Shown here: positions 35,735 through 43,438 of the stretch, piece after piece
Layout of the letters: every line of letters begins with the position of its first letter
How positions within the stretch are numbered: the stretch's first letter is position 1
Source: Rhizobium anhuiense
GTDB lineage: Bacteria > Pseudomonadota > Alphaproteobacteria > Rhizobiales > Rhizobiaceae
Direction of reading: 5' to 3'
Assembly: GCF_003985145.1 (NCBI RefSeq)
Contig: NZ_ML133542.1
Coordinates: forward strand, 1 to 64,000
Length of the DNA stretch: 64,000 nucleotides
Position numbers and translations under genes: made by a program
The notes under the pieces: model-generated
What the model saw: the letters and a program-made list of their open reading frames with translations, nothing else
The model's database searches: none
What the model was told of the DNA's origin: nothing

Positions 35735-36418
35735 TCAGTGATCGCGTCGGAAGCCCTGGCTCTGGTGAGATCCGCCCTGGGATTGCGACTGGGTCTGAGA
35801 TTGGCCTTGGGATTTCCCATCGGCATCGTCCGATGGTTCGGAACTGCTGCCGGGCAAGGTATAGGCGCGCACCTTGGCGCTTCCATGCGTGGTGTCCCGC
35901 ATTGCCAGCGGGCGCGCATCGTCGAATGCGCTTTCGGACACGGCGAGGTCTTCCGACGCCTTGCCGCCAGAGGATTGGCCGGCAAAGCCGGTATTTGATG
36001 CGCCTTGTTGCCTGTCCTCCAATGACCAGAGGTCCGCCCGTTCATCCATGTCGATGCTGCCCTCGTCGTCCAGAATATCGTGGACGGTCTCGTAGAGCGC
36101 GTCATCGATATCATTGACCTGGACGAGGAAGCCGCCTCGCCGCAACCCTTCTGCGTAGACCGCCCGATCTTCGTCAGGGAAGAAGAAGTCCGCCAGCGCG
36201 TCGAAGAAGCCGCTGCGGTCGTCGCTCATGGCGCCGGGATTTTTTCCATCCGCCTCATATCCGGGCATCAACCTTATTCTTGAAACCGGCACGCCTGCGT
36301 CCTCAAGACGGGAGACGGCGGATTCGGCTTCTGACCGGCTGTCGAAAAATGCGGCAAGGCTGCTGCCGCCTGTCGGGCCTGAGAAAGCCGGGTTGGTATC
36401 GTTGTAAATGCTGCTCAC
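35735..36418 (-). CDS. General-stress-protein-17M-like domain protein
   Basis: 227 residues from a GTG at 36418 with AGGAG 7 nt upstream. The N-terminal half is an alpha/beta module of the type found in B. subtilis GSP17M-like proteins: SLAAFFDSRSEAESAVSRL, then GVPVSRIRLMPG and YAEGLRRGGFLVQVN. The C-terminal half is acidic and polar, ending in a Gln/Ser-rich low-complexity tail (KSQGQSQTQSQSQGGS). A general-stress sigma promoter match lies 63 bp upstream, supporting a role in stress physiology. Molecular function is unknown. Confidence 0.7.
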   Translation of the reverse strand: MSSIYNDTNPAFSGPTGGSSLAAFFDSRSEAESAVSRLEDAGVPVSRIRLMPGYEADGKNPGAMSDDRSGFFDALADFFFPDEDRAVYAEGLRRGGFLVQVNDIDDALYETVHDILDDEGSIDMDERADLWSLEDRQQGASNTGFAGQSSGGKASEDLAVSESAFDDARPLAMRDTTHGSAKVRAYTLPGSSSEPSDDADGKSQGQSQTQSQSQGGSHQSQGFRRDH

Positions 36419-36480
36419 GGGGTTCTCCTCTCGATGTCTCGATCCTGCCATCGATCGACGGCAGCTTTCCTGACTTGAAG

Positions 36481-36505
36481 AACCGGTGGCTGACGTGAAT
36501 GTTCC
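36481..36505 (-). promoter_or_regulatory. EcfG/RpoE2-type general stress promoter
   Basis: On the minus strand GGAAC (36505-36501), 16 bp, then GGTT (36484-36481). The known alphaproteobacterial EcfG/RpoE2 consensus is GGAAC, 16-17 bp, CGTT, so only the first -10 base differs. It is correctly oriented and 63 bp from the GTG of the stress-like gene at 36418. Confidence 0.5.
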
Positions 36506-36662
36506 AAGGCAATGGCGATGGGAATAGCGATGCCCCGCCGTGTTTCCGCCTTGCATGTCTGATGCACAGAGTCGCGAATTGTGCCGCCTGCGAAATCCGT
36601 CAGCGGTTGACGTTAAACCTTCGAGACGCTAGCACGGTTTTGACGCATTGGGGATAATTCAT

Positions 36663-37289
36663 ATGGACATCTTTACGGCAGCCGGTCTGACGGCTTTGCT
36701 GCAGGTCATTGCTATCGACCTCGTTCTCGCCGGCGACAACGCCGTAGTTATCGGTCTTGCTGCTGCCGGCCTCGAGGCGACGCAACGCCGTAAGGCGATC
36801 ATCGTCGGCATCGTCGCCGCAACTGTTCTGCGTATTCTCTTTGCCAGCGTCGCGGTCTATCTGTTGGCGATCGTCGGCTTGCTACTGGCCGGCGGCCTGC
36901 TGCTCCTGTGGGTCTGCTGGAAGATGTGGCGCGAGCTTCGCGCCGGCCATGGCGAGAACCACGAAGCTACGGGCGCCGAACGCGCGCCGAAGAAGACCTT
37001 CTTCCAGGCGGCGACCCAGATCGTCATCGCCGACGTCTCGATGTCGCTCGACAACGTGCTCGCTGTTGCCGGTGCGGCGCGCGAACATCCGAGCGTGTTG
37101 GTGATCGGTCTTGCCCTGTCGATTGCGCTGATGGGCATCGCCGCTAACCTGATCGCCCGGTTGCTCAACAACCATCGCTGGATCGCCTATGTCGGTCTGC
37201 TGATCATTCTCTACGTCTCGCTCGACATGATCCATCGCGGCGGCGTCGAAGTGTGGCCCTACGTGCAGGCGAGCGGGCTCAAGCTTTAG
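36663..37289 (+). CDS. TerC/YjbE-family integral membrane protein
   Basis: 208 residues from the ATG at 36663, with GGGGAT 6-7 nt upstream. About six to seven helices. The paired acidic metal motifs of TerC proteins are present: DLVLAGDNAVV (near residue 20) and DVSMSLDNVLAV (near 130). Family members export or handle divalent metals such as manganese, or act in metal loading of exported enzymes. I looked for a manganese-type riboswitch upstream and saw none. Stands alone; convergent with the MBL gene. Confidence 0.88.
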   Translation: MDIFTAAGLTALLQVIAIDLVLAGDNAVVIGLAAAGLEATQRRKAIIVGIVAATVLRILFASVAVYLLAIVGLLLAGGLLLLWVCWKMWRELRAGHGENHEATGAERAPKKTFFQAATQIVIADVSMSLDNVLAVAGAAREHPSVLVIGLALSIALMGIAANLIARLLNNHRWIAYVGLLIILYVSLDMIHRGGVEVWPYVQASGLKL

Positions 37290-37290
37290 A

Positions 37291-38109
37291 CTAAATCCTG
37301 ACCTCGGTCTCGAAGCTCATCTGGTCATACGCCGGCACCACATGGTCCGGCGTCTCTGCCATGACAGCGTCGTAATCAAGCGGCGTGTGCATATGCGTGA
37401 GGATCGCCTGTTTCGGCTTCAACCGGCCGATCCAGTCAAGCGACTGTTCCAGCGACAGATGGCTCGGGTGATAGGTATATTGTAGCGCGTCGATGATCAG
37501 CACGTCGAGGTTCTGAAGCTTTTCGACGGTCTGCGGCGGGAAATCGCTGATATCGCTGCAATAAGCTACATCGCCGATCCGGAAGCCGAGCGAGTGGATA
37601 TCCCCGTGCTGCTGGAGATGCGGATGGAAGGCGATCGTGCCGCCCGGGCCGCGAATTTCGACGGGTTCATCCAGGTTTTCGATCACAACGGGCAGTACGA
37701 TCGGTGGATAATTGCTGCCCGGCGGCGTTTCCAGACAATAGCCGAAGGCTTCCCGCAGCCTGTCCATCGTGAATTGGTCGGCAAAAATCGGCACCCGTCG
37801 GCGGGTATTGTGAAAATAGCCGCGCAGATCGTCGATGCCATGAATATGATCTGCGTGCGGATGGCTGTAGAGCACGGCATCGACATGGTCGGCCCCTGCC
37901 CTGATCATTTGCTCGCGAAAATCCGGCCCGGTGTCGATAACGACCGTGGTGACACCGCCATCCGGCGCGAATTGCTGCACCATGAAGGCGGCGCGCGTGC
38001 GCCGGTTTTTCGGATTGTCGGGATTGCAGGCGCCCCAATCGCCGGTAATGCGCGGCACGCCCGGTGACGACGAACAGCCGAGAATGGTGAAACGCCGCCG
38101 GTAGAGCAC
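37291..38109 (-). CDS. MBL-fold metallo-hydrolase, PhnP-like
   Basis: 272 residues from a GTG at 38109, four bases after the tatD stop. The zinc motif HPHADH is at residues 83-88; further ligands are His/Asp in YCSDISDFPP and His in LTHMHTPLDYD. N-terminal LGCSSSPGVPRITGDWGACNP resembles PhnP cyclic-phosphodiesterases and RNase Z-like hydrolases. It is the last gene of the metG-tatD unit, an arrangement widely kept in rhizobia. Substrate unassigned. Confidence 0.88.
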   Translation of the reverse strand: MLYRRRFTILGCSSSPGVPRITGDWGACNPDNPKNRRTRAAFMVQQFAPDGGVTTVVIDTGPDFREQMIRAGADHVDAVLYSHPHADHIHGIDDLRGYFHNTRRRVPIFADQFTMDRLREAFGYCLETPPGSNYPPIVLPVVIENLDEPVEIRGPGGTIAFHPHLQQHGDIHSLGFRIGDVAYCSDISDFPPQTVEKLQNLDVLIIDALQYTYHPSHLSLEQSLDWIGRLKPKQAILTHMHTPLDYDAVMAETPDHVVPAYDQMSFETEVRI

Positions 38110-38113
38110 GCCG

Positions 38114-38896
38114 CTAGACCCTCGGCATCTTCGAGAACAGACGGAAAGCGTTCTCGGTCGTGATCCGCGCCACCTCTTCGTAGGAAAGGCCGATCGTATC
38201 GGCGAGCACCTCGGCCGTGTTGACGACATAGGACGGCTCGTTGCGCTTGCCGCGCCAGCGCTTCGGCGCCAGATACGGCGCGTCCGTTTCAACAAGCAGT
38301 CTGTCATGCGGGATCGTCTTAGCGATCTCGCGCAGCTCCTCCGACTTCGGAAAGGTCAGGATGCCCGAGAAGGAGATATAGCCGCCGAGCGCGACGCCGG
38401 TCGTGGCAAGCTCCGGGCCTGCGGAGAAGCAGTGGAGGATGAAGGGGAAGGCCCCCTTCCCGGTTTCCTCGGTCAGGATCGCCGCCATGTCCTCGTCGGC
38501 GCTGCGGCTGTGGATGACGAGCGGCAGCCGGGTCTCGCGCGCCGCCGCGATATGGCGGCGAAAACCGGTCTGCTGGTCCTCCGGCTTCTGCGTGTCGTAG
38601 AAATAGTCGAGACCGGCTTCGCCGATCGCCACCACCTTCTCATGGGCATTGGCGAGACGCACCAGCTCTTCCGTCTGGATATCAAGCTCTTCGTCGGCAT
38701 TGTTCGGATGGGTGCCGACCGAGCAGAACACCGAGGGATACTTCTCCGTGATGGCAAGCAGCGCGCCGAGTTTGCGCACCCGTGTCGAGATCGTCACCAT
38801 CTGCGAAACACCGGCCGAATGGGCGCGCGCGACGATCTCGTCCCGCTCCGCCTCGAAGTCGGCGAAATCAAGATGGCAATGCGTGTCGATCAGCAC
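38114..38896 (-). CDS. tatD: TatD-family metal-dependent DNase
   Basis: 260 residues from the GTG at 38896, 4 nt after the metG stop; a longer frame runs inside metG. HxH metal ligands are H6 and H8 (LIDTHCHLDF); further ligands are Glu in VAIGEAGLDYFYD, His in LVIHSRSADED, His in FILHCFS and Asp in LVETDAPYL. TatD enzymes are 3'-5' exonucleases linked to DNA repair and fragmentation. Length and motifs match the family fully. Confidence 0.93.
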   Translation of the reverse strand: MLIDTHCHLDFADFEAERDEIVARAHSAGVSQMVTISTRVRKLGALLAITEKYPSVFCSVGTHPNNADEELDIQTEELVRLANAHEKVVAIGEAGLDYFYDTQKPEDQQTGFRRHIAAARETRLPLVIHSRSADEDMAAILTEETGKGAFPFILHCFSAGPELATTGVALGGYISFSGILTFPKSEELREIAKTIPHDRLLVETDAPYLAPKRWRGKRNEPSYVVNTAEVLADTIGLSYEEVARITTENAFRLFSKMPRV

Positions 38897-38900
38897 GGCT

Positions 38901-40451
38901 TCAAGCCTCCGGAGCCACGTAGCGCGGGAAGACCGGGGTCGGCGCTTCGAGAGCCGTTCCGGCAACGAGACGGCCTGCCTCGCCGAGGGCGGCGAAGTCG
39001 CGCTTGTCAGCGGGTGCGGCAACCAGGTCGAGCAGCTTGCCCGATGATTCCGGCATGAAGGGCTGCAGCAGGATGGCGATCTGGCGAACGACTTCGGCCG
39101 TCACATAGAGCACCGTGCCCATACGCTCCGGATCGGTCTTCTTCAGCGCCCAGGGCGCCTGGCCGGCGAAATAACGGTCGGTCTCGGAGACGACTGCTAT
39201 GATCGAGGCGAGCGCCCGGTGTATCTGCTGCTTGCCCATGTCCTCGCGCGTCGATGCATGCAGCGCGTCCACTTGGGCCAGCATCGCCTTGTCCTCGTCG
39301 CTGAGCGTCCCGCATTCCGGGATCTTGCCGTCGCAGTTCTTGACGATCATCGACAGCGAGCGGCTGGCGAGATTACCGATGCCGTTGGCGAGGTCGGAGT
39401 TGATGCGCGTGCCGATCGCCTCTTCGCTGTAGCTGCCGTCTTGGCCGAAGGAGACTTCACGCAGGAAGAAGTAACGCACCTGGTCGAGGCCGAAATGGTT
39501 CACCAGATTGACGGGATCGACGACGTTGCCGAGCGACTTCGACATCTTCTCGCCCTTGTTGAGCAAGAAGCCGTGGGCGAAGACGCGCTTCGGCAGCGGC
39601 AGCTTCGCCGACATCAGGAAGGCCGGCCAGTAGACGGCGTGGAAGCGGATAATGTCCTTGCCGATGATGTGCACGTCGGCCGGCCAGTATTTCGCCCGCG
39701 GGCCGTTCCTGTCTTCTATATAGCCGGTCGCTGTAATGTAGTTGGTCAGCGCGTCGACCCAGACATACATGACGTGGGCAGGATCGTTCGGCACCTTGAT
39801 GCCCCAGTCGAAGGTCGTGCGCGAGACCGAGAGGTCCTTGAGCCCCGACTTGACGAACGAGATCACCTCGTTGCGGCGTTCGGCCGGACCGATGAAGTCG
39901 GGATTCGCCTCGTAATGAGCAAGCAGCTTCTCCTGGTATTCGGAGAGCTTGAAGAAATAGCTTGCCTCTTCCACCCATTCGACGGGCGTGCCCTGCGGCC
40001 CGTAGCGCACACCGTCGGCGCGCAGCTCCGTCTCGTTTTCCTGGTAATAGGCCTCGTCGCGCACCGAATACCAGCCGGCATAGCTGTCCTTGTAGATGTC
40101 GCCATTGTCGGCCATCAGGTTCCAGATGTTGCGCGACGTCTCGTGATGACGCTCCTGCGTAGTGCGGATGAAATCATCGTTCGAGGCGTTGAGCAGCGTT
40201 GCCATCGCCTGGAATTCGCCGGAGTTGCGGTCGGCAAGCGCCTGCGCGGTAATCCCCTCGCCGCGCGCCGTCTGCTGCATCTTCTGGCCATGTTCGTCGG
40301 TGCCGGTCAGGAAGAACACATCCTTGCCGTCTAGACGCTGGTAGCGCGCCATCGAATCCGTCGCGATCAGCTCATAGGCATGGCCGATATGCGGCTTGCC
40401 GTTGGGATAGGAAATCGCGGTGGTGATGTAGAAGGGTGTCTTGTCTGTCAT
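38901..40451 (-). CDS. metG: Methionyl-tRNA synthetase
   Basis: 516 residues from the ATG at 40451. Class I motifs HIGH (residues 21-24) and KMSKS (near 300) are intact. It is the short form without the C-terminal tRNA-binding/dimerisation domain, usual in alphaproteobacteria, and no zinc-knuckle cysteines are seen in the connective domain. It charges tRNA-Met and is essential. Normally it follows tmk-holB directly; here an opposite-strand TSUP gene and a repeat separate it from holB. Confidence 0.97.
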   Translation of the reverse strand: MTDKTPFYITTAISYPNGKPHIGHAYELIATDSMARYQRLDGKDVFFLTGTDEHGQKMQQTARGEGITAQALADRNSGEFQAMATLLNASNDDFIRTTQERHHETSRNIWNLMADNGDIYKDSYAGWYSVRDEAYYQENETELRADGVRYGPQGTPVEWVEEASYFFKLSEYQEKLLAHYEANPDFIGPAERRNEVISFVKSGLKDLSVSRTTFDWGIKVPNDPAHVMYVWVDALTNYITATGYIEDRNGPRAKYWPADVHIIGKDIIRFHAVYWPAFLMSAKLPLPKRVFAHGFLLNKGEKMSKSLGNVVDPVNLVNHFGLDQVRYFFLREVSFGQDGSYSEEAIGTRINSDLANGIGNLASRSLSMIVKNCDGKIPECGTLSDEDKAMLAQVDALHASTREDMGKQQIHRALASIIAVVSETDRYFAGQAPWALKKTDPERMGTVLYVTAEVVRQIAILLQPFMPESSGKLLDLVAAPADKRDFAALGEAGRLVAGTALEAPTPVFPRYVAPEA

Positions 40452-40684
40452 GGAGGCCAATGTCCGGCTAACTCTATAAAAATGGTCAGCCGCTCTTAGC
40501 GCATGTCACCGTCGAGCGAAACCTCAACTTTCCAGCTGTCGATGATTTCCCGGACGCTGGCGTGGTGAACTTGACTCCGCTTCTGCCGCCATCTACCCGT
40601 CATGGAAAAGAGGGCGGGACAAAACGAAGTGGCAGTTTTCATCTATCGGAATTGTCGTGGCTGCGCGCTGACAGGGGCGCCTGT

Positions 40685-41470
40685 TTGACATTCGAGCCGC
40701 TCTATTCGCTTTCCGGCCTGTGTGTGGGCGCCCTCGTCGGCATCACCGGCGTTGGCGGCGGTTCGCTGATGACGCCGCTGCTGGTGTTGCTCTTCGGCGT
40801 CCATCCGGCCACCGCCGTCGGCACAGATCTTCTCTATGCGGCGATCACCAAGACGGCGGGGACTGCCGTTCACGGCATGCATGGGCGGGTCAACTGGAAG
40901 ATCGTCGGCAGTCTGGCCGTCGGCAGCGTGCCGGCCGCCCTGCTGATGCTCTGGCTGTTGGCGGGCGTCGACCGCAAAAGCATCGGCGTCACCAATACGA
41001 TCACCACCGCGCTGGGCTGGCTTCTCGTCATGACCGCCATCATGCTGGTCTTCCGAGGTCCGATACTCCAGCTTGCGCGCCGCGCCATCGGCGACCGCAC
41101 GCCGCCGCGGCCGGCAACCATCCTCGCCCTTACCGTCATTCTCGGATTCCTGCTCGGCGTCCTCGTCACCCTGACCTCGGTCGGCGCCGGTGCGCTGGGG
41201 GTGACGATCCTGCTGATCCTCTATCCCAGGCTCGATGTGCGCGAGATCGTCGGTTCCGATATCGTCCATGCGGTGCCGCTGACCTTGATCGGCGGCACCG
41301 GCTATTGGCTGATCGGCGAGATCGACTGGCCAATGCTGTCTGCCCTGCTCATCGGCTCTATCCCCGGCATCATTATCGGCAGCCTTCTGGCGCCGAAGCT
41401 GCACGAGCGCACCATCCGCATCGTGCTCGCCGCCACGCTAGCAGTGGTCGCAGGCAAGCTGCTGACCTAG
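40685..41470 (+). CDS. TSUP (TauE/SafE) family sulfite/sulfonate exporter-like protein
   Basis: 261 residues from a TTG at 40685; the start is uncertain because the frame is open to 40562 and no ribosome site is strong. About eight helices in two repeats; the family glycine motifs appear as VGALVGITGVGGGSLMTP and VLVTLTSVGAGALGV. TSUP proteins move sulfite, sulfonates or other small anions. The gene is inserted, in opposite orientation, between holB and metG. Its TAG stop is formed by the first bases of repeat copy C. Confidence 0.85.
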   Translation: MTFEPLYSLSGLCVGALVGITGVGGGSLMTPLLVLLFGVHPATAVGTDLLYAAITKTAGTAVHGMHGRVNWKIVGSLAVGSVPAALLMLWLLAGVDRKSIGVTNTITTALGWLLVMTAIMLVFRGPILQLARRAIGDRTPPRPATILALTVILGFLLGVLVTLTSVGAGALGVTILLILYPRLDVREIVGSDIVHAVPLTLIGGTGYWLIGEIDWPMLSALLIGSIPGIIIGSLLAPKLHERTIRIVLAATLAVVAGKLLT

Positions 41471-41593
41471 AGCAATTCCAGGAAAAGTGCGAAGCGGTTT
41501 TCCCAGGCAAAGCGCGAAGCGGTTTTGCCGGGAATTGCGTCAAAACAAAAGGATAGAGCGGTTCTGCGCTTCCGTTAAACGCTGAACCGCTCT
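41469..41593 (+). repeat. Copy C of the TAGAGC...GCTCTA interspersed repeat
   Basis: A 125-bp copy, very close to copy B but with an internal duplication of about 21 bp (GCGAAGCGGTTTT occurs twice, in 41489-41525). Ends are TAGAGCAATTCC on the left and GAACCGCTCTA on the right. It fills the whole gap between the convergent TSUP and holB genes and contributes to both TAG stop codons. The terminal hairpin could also stop transcription from both sides, although no U-tract follows. Confidence 0.9.
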
Positions 41594-42617
41594 AGAGGCC
41601 CGGCTGTTTGATATCGGCGAGAATGCTGATGATCGTCTGCTTGCGGTCGAGATTATAGGCGTCGGAAACGGTCAGCCGCTCGGTAATGTCCGAATAGAGC
41701 CGAGCCAGCCGCTCCGCAGCTGTGATCTGCCCCTCGCTTGCTGCCGCCCGCGCGCGGTTCATGATATCGTCGCCGACATGGCTGACGAAGAAATCGAAGA
41801 TCGTGTCGCTTTCCCTGCCCGAAAGCGCGTCGGCCAGCCGATGCATCGCCTTGCGCGCCGTCGGTCCTTGGGCGGAAAGCATCTCATCATAGGCGGCAAT
41901 GATCTCGCCGCCACCGTAGTTCAGGAGTTTCAACGCCTCGCCGACGCTGCCCTTGGCGGCCGAAAGTACCGCCCCGCCCTCGCCTGATATGCCGAGATGG
42001 TCAAGGGCCGCGACCAGCGCGGCGTCGGCAAGCGGCGCCAGTTTCAGCGGCAGGCAACGAGAGCGGATCGTCGGCAGCAGCCGTCCCGGCGCATGCGAAA
42101 GCACCAGGAACAGCGCCCGCTTCGGCGGCTCTTCCAGGATCTTCAGGATGGCGTTGGCGGCATTGCGATTCATGTCGTCGGCCGGATCGATGATGACGAT
42201 CCGCCAGTTGCCGGTGCCCGAGGTCTGCGAGAAGAACTTGCCGGCGCGGCGCACCTCGTCGACGGTGATCGCCGATTTCACCTTGCCGGTCTTTTCGTCC
42301 ACCGGCCGGGCAAGATGCAGCAGATTGTGCGAGGCGCCGGAGGCGATCTGCCGGCTGACGGGAGAGGCAGGGTCCGGATCGCCGATCATTTCCGGCGCTC
42401 GCTCGGGATCGGGATGCGATAGCACGTGATTGGCAAAGCGGAAAGCGAGCGTCGCCTTGCCGATGCCCTCCGGGCCCTCGATCAGGATGGCGTGGTGGCC
42501 CTTGCCGGAGCGGTAAGATTGCGCAAGGAAGGCTTCCGCCTCCTCATGGCCGAACAGCCTGGTATTTTCTCCCGGCCAGATGGCGCCGTCGAGCAGTCCG
42601 GGCCTTTCCTCACTCAT
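41592..42617 (-). CDS. holB: DNA polymerase III subunit delta'
   Basis: 341 residues from the ATG at 42617. Walker A GPEGIGKA at 48-55 and the AAA+ segments VDEVRRAGKFFSQT, IVIIDPADDMNRNAANAILK and FLVLSHAPGRLLPTIRSR (with the SRC-like arginine finger region) identify the clamp-loader subunit. The zinc-binding cysteines of gammaproteobacterial delta' are not evident. It loads the beta clamp with DnaX and HolA. Co-transcribed with tmk; its stop is made by repeat copy C. Confidence 0.93.
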   Translation of the reverse strand: MSEERPGLLDGAIWPGENTRLFGHEEAEAFLAQSYRSGKGHHAILIEGPEGIGKATLAFRFANHVLSHPDPERAPEMIGDPDPASPVSRQIASGASHNLLHLARPVDEKTGKVKSAITVDEVRRAGKFFSQTSGTGNWRIVIIDPADDMNRNAANAILKILEEPPKRALFLVLSHAPGRLLPTIRSRCLPLKLAPLADAALVAALDHLGISGEGGAVLSAAKGSVGEALKLLNYGGGEIIAAYDEMLSAQGPTARKAMHRLADALSGRESDTIFDFFVSHVGDDIMNRARAAASEGQITAAERLARLYSDITERLTVSDAYNLDRKQTIISILADIKQPGL

Positions 42618-42640
42618 GATGGGCTTCACTCATGATGGGC
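42610..42640. repeat. Tandem 15-bp direct repeat across the tmk-holB junction
   Basis: TCACTCATGATGGGC occurs at 42610-42624 and again at 42626-42640 (period 16). On the coding strand one copy carries the end of tmk and its TGA, the other the ATG of holB. A replication-slippage duplication is the simple explanation; it also creates a seven-codon out-of-frame ORF. Confidence 0.8.
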
Positions 42641-43306
42641 GGCTTCCGGCATTCGCAAACGGTCGGCGGGCGACTTGAGTTGTTGGACGATCGCCAGGAT
42701 CTCGGCAGCGATCGCCTCTTCGCTCTGCATGGCGTTGACCACGTGGCAGCGCTCCGGCTCGCGGGCGGCGATGTCGAGAAAGGCCTCGCGCCGTTTCTCA
42801 TGCGTTTCGAGCCGCTCCTTCTCGAAGCGGTCGGGACCGTCGGCTGGAGCGCGCTTCTGCGCCCGCTCCAGCCCGATCTTGGCGGGGATGTCGAGGATCA
42901 CGGTGCAATCCGGCATGACGCCGTTGATGGCGATGCGCTGCAGCGTCTCGATGAAATCCGGCTCGAGATTGCCGGTTATGCCCTGATAGACGCGGGATGA
43001 ATCCATGAAACGGTCGCAGAGCACGATCTTGCCGGCGGCCAGCGCCGGCCGGATCACCTCTTCGACATGGTCGTTGCGCGCCGCGGCAAAGAGGATCGCC
43101 TCCATCCGCGTGCCGAAGGCTTCGGCAGCCCCTGACAAAAGCACGTGGCGCACGGCCTCCGCGCCCGGCGATCCGCCTGGTTCGCGCGTCATCAGCACGT
43201 CGTGACCTTCGCCCTTCAACGCTTCGGCGAGGCGGCGGATCTGCGTGGATTTCCCCGCGCCTTCCCCGCCTTCAAACGTAACGAACAATCCCGTACCGGA
43301 TGACAA
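42626..43306 (-). CDS. tmk: Thymidylate kinase
   Basis: 226 residues from a TTG at 43306, with GGGAAG about 6 nt upstream; the TTG two codons earlier (43312) would have no spacing. P-loop GGEGAGKST at 13-21, the TREPGG motif near 48, and the DRFMDSSRVYQG segment are typical. It phosphorylates dTMP to dTDP. The C-terminus RMPEAAHHE lies in the tandem repeat shared with the holB start. Essential core gene. Confidence 0.95.
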   Translation of the reverse strand: MSSGTGLFVTFEGGEGAGKSTQIRRLAEALKGEGHDVLMTREPGGSPGAEAVRHVLLSGAAEAFGTRMEAILFAAARNDHVEEVIRPALAAGKIVLCDRFMDSSRVYQGITGNLEPDFIETLQRIAINGVMPDCTVILDIPAKIGLERAQKRAPADGPDRFEKERLETHEKRREAFLDIAAREPERCHVVNAMQSEEAIAAEILAIVQQLKSPADRLRMPEAAHHE

Positions 43307-43438
43307 TGACAACTTCCCGCATTCCAGGCGCCGCACGCGCCGTGCTCCATCTATCTATCCGAAGATGTCAGGGAGGAAAACCTTTCGTCGCGGCGACATA
43401 TTCACCTTTCCCGGCAAATTGCACCAGAAAGTGGCCGC

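Noticed and set aside
36419..36662. Possible manganese-sensing riboswitch upstream of the TerC gene
   Set aside because: I found no paired domain or conserved loop of the yybP-ykoY type; the region only holds the divergent stress promoter and a ribosome site.
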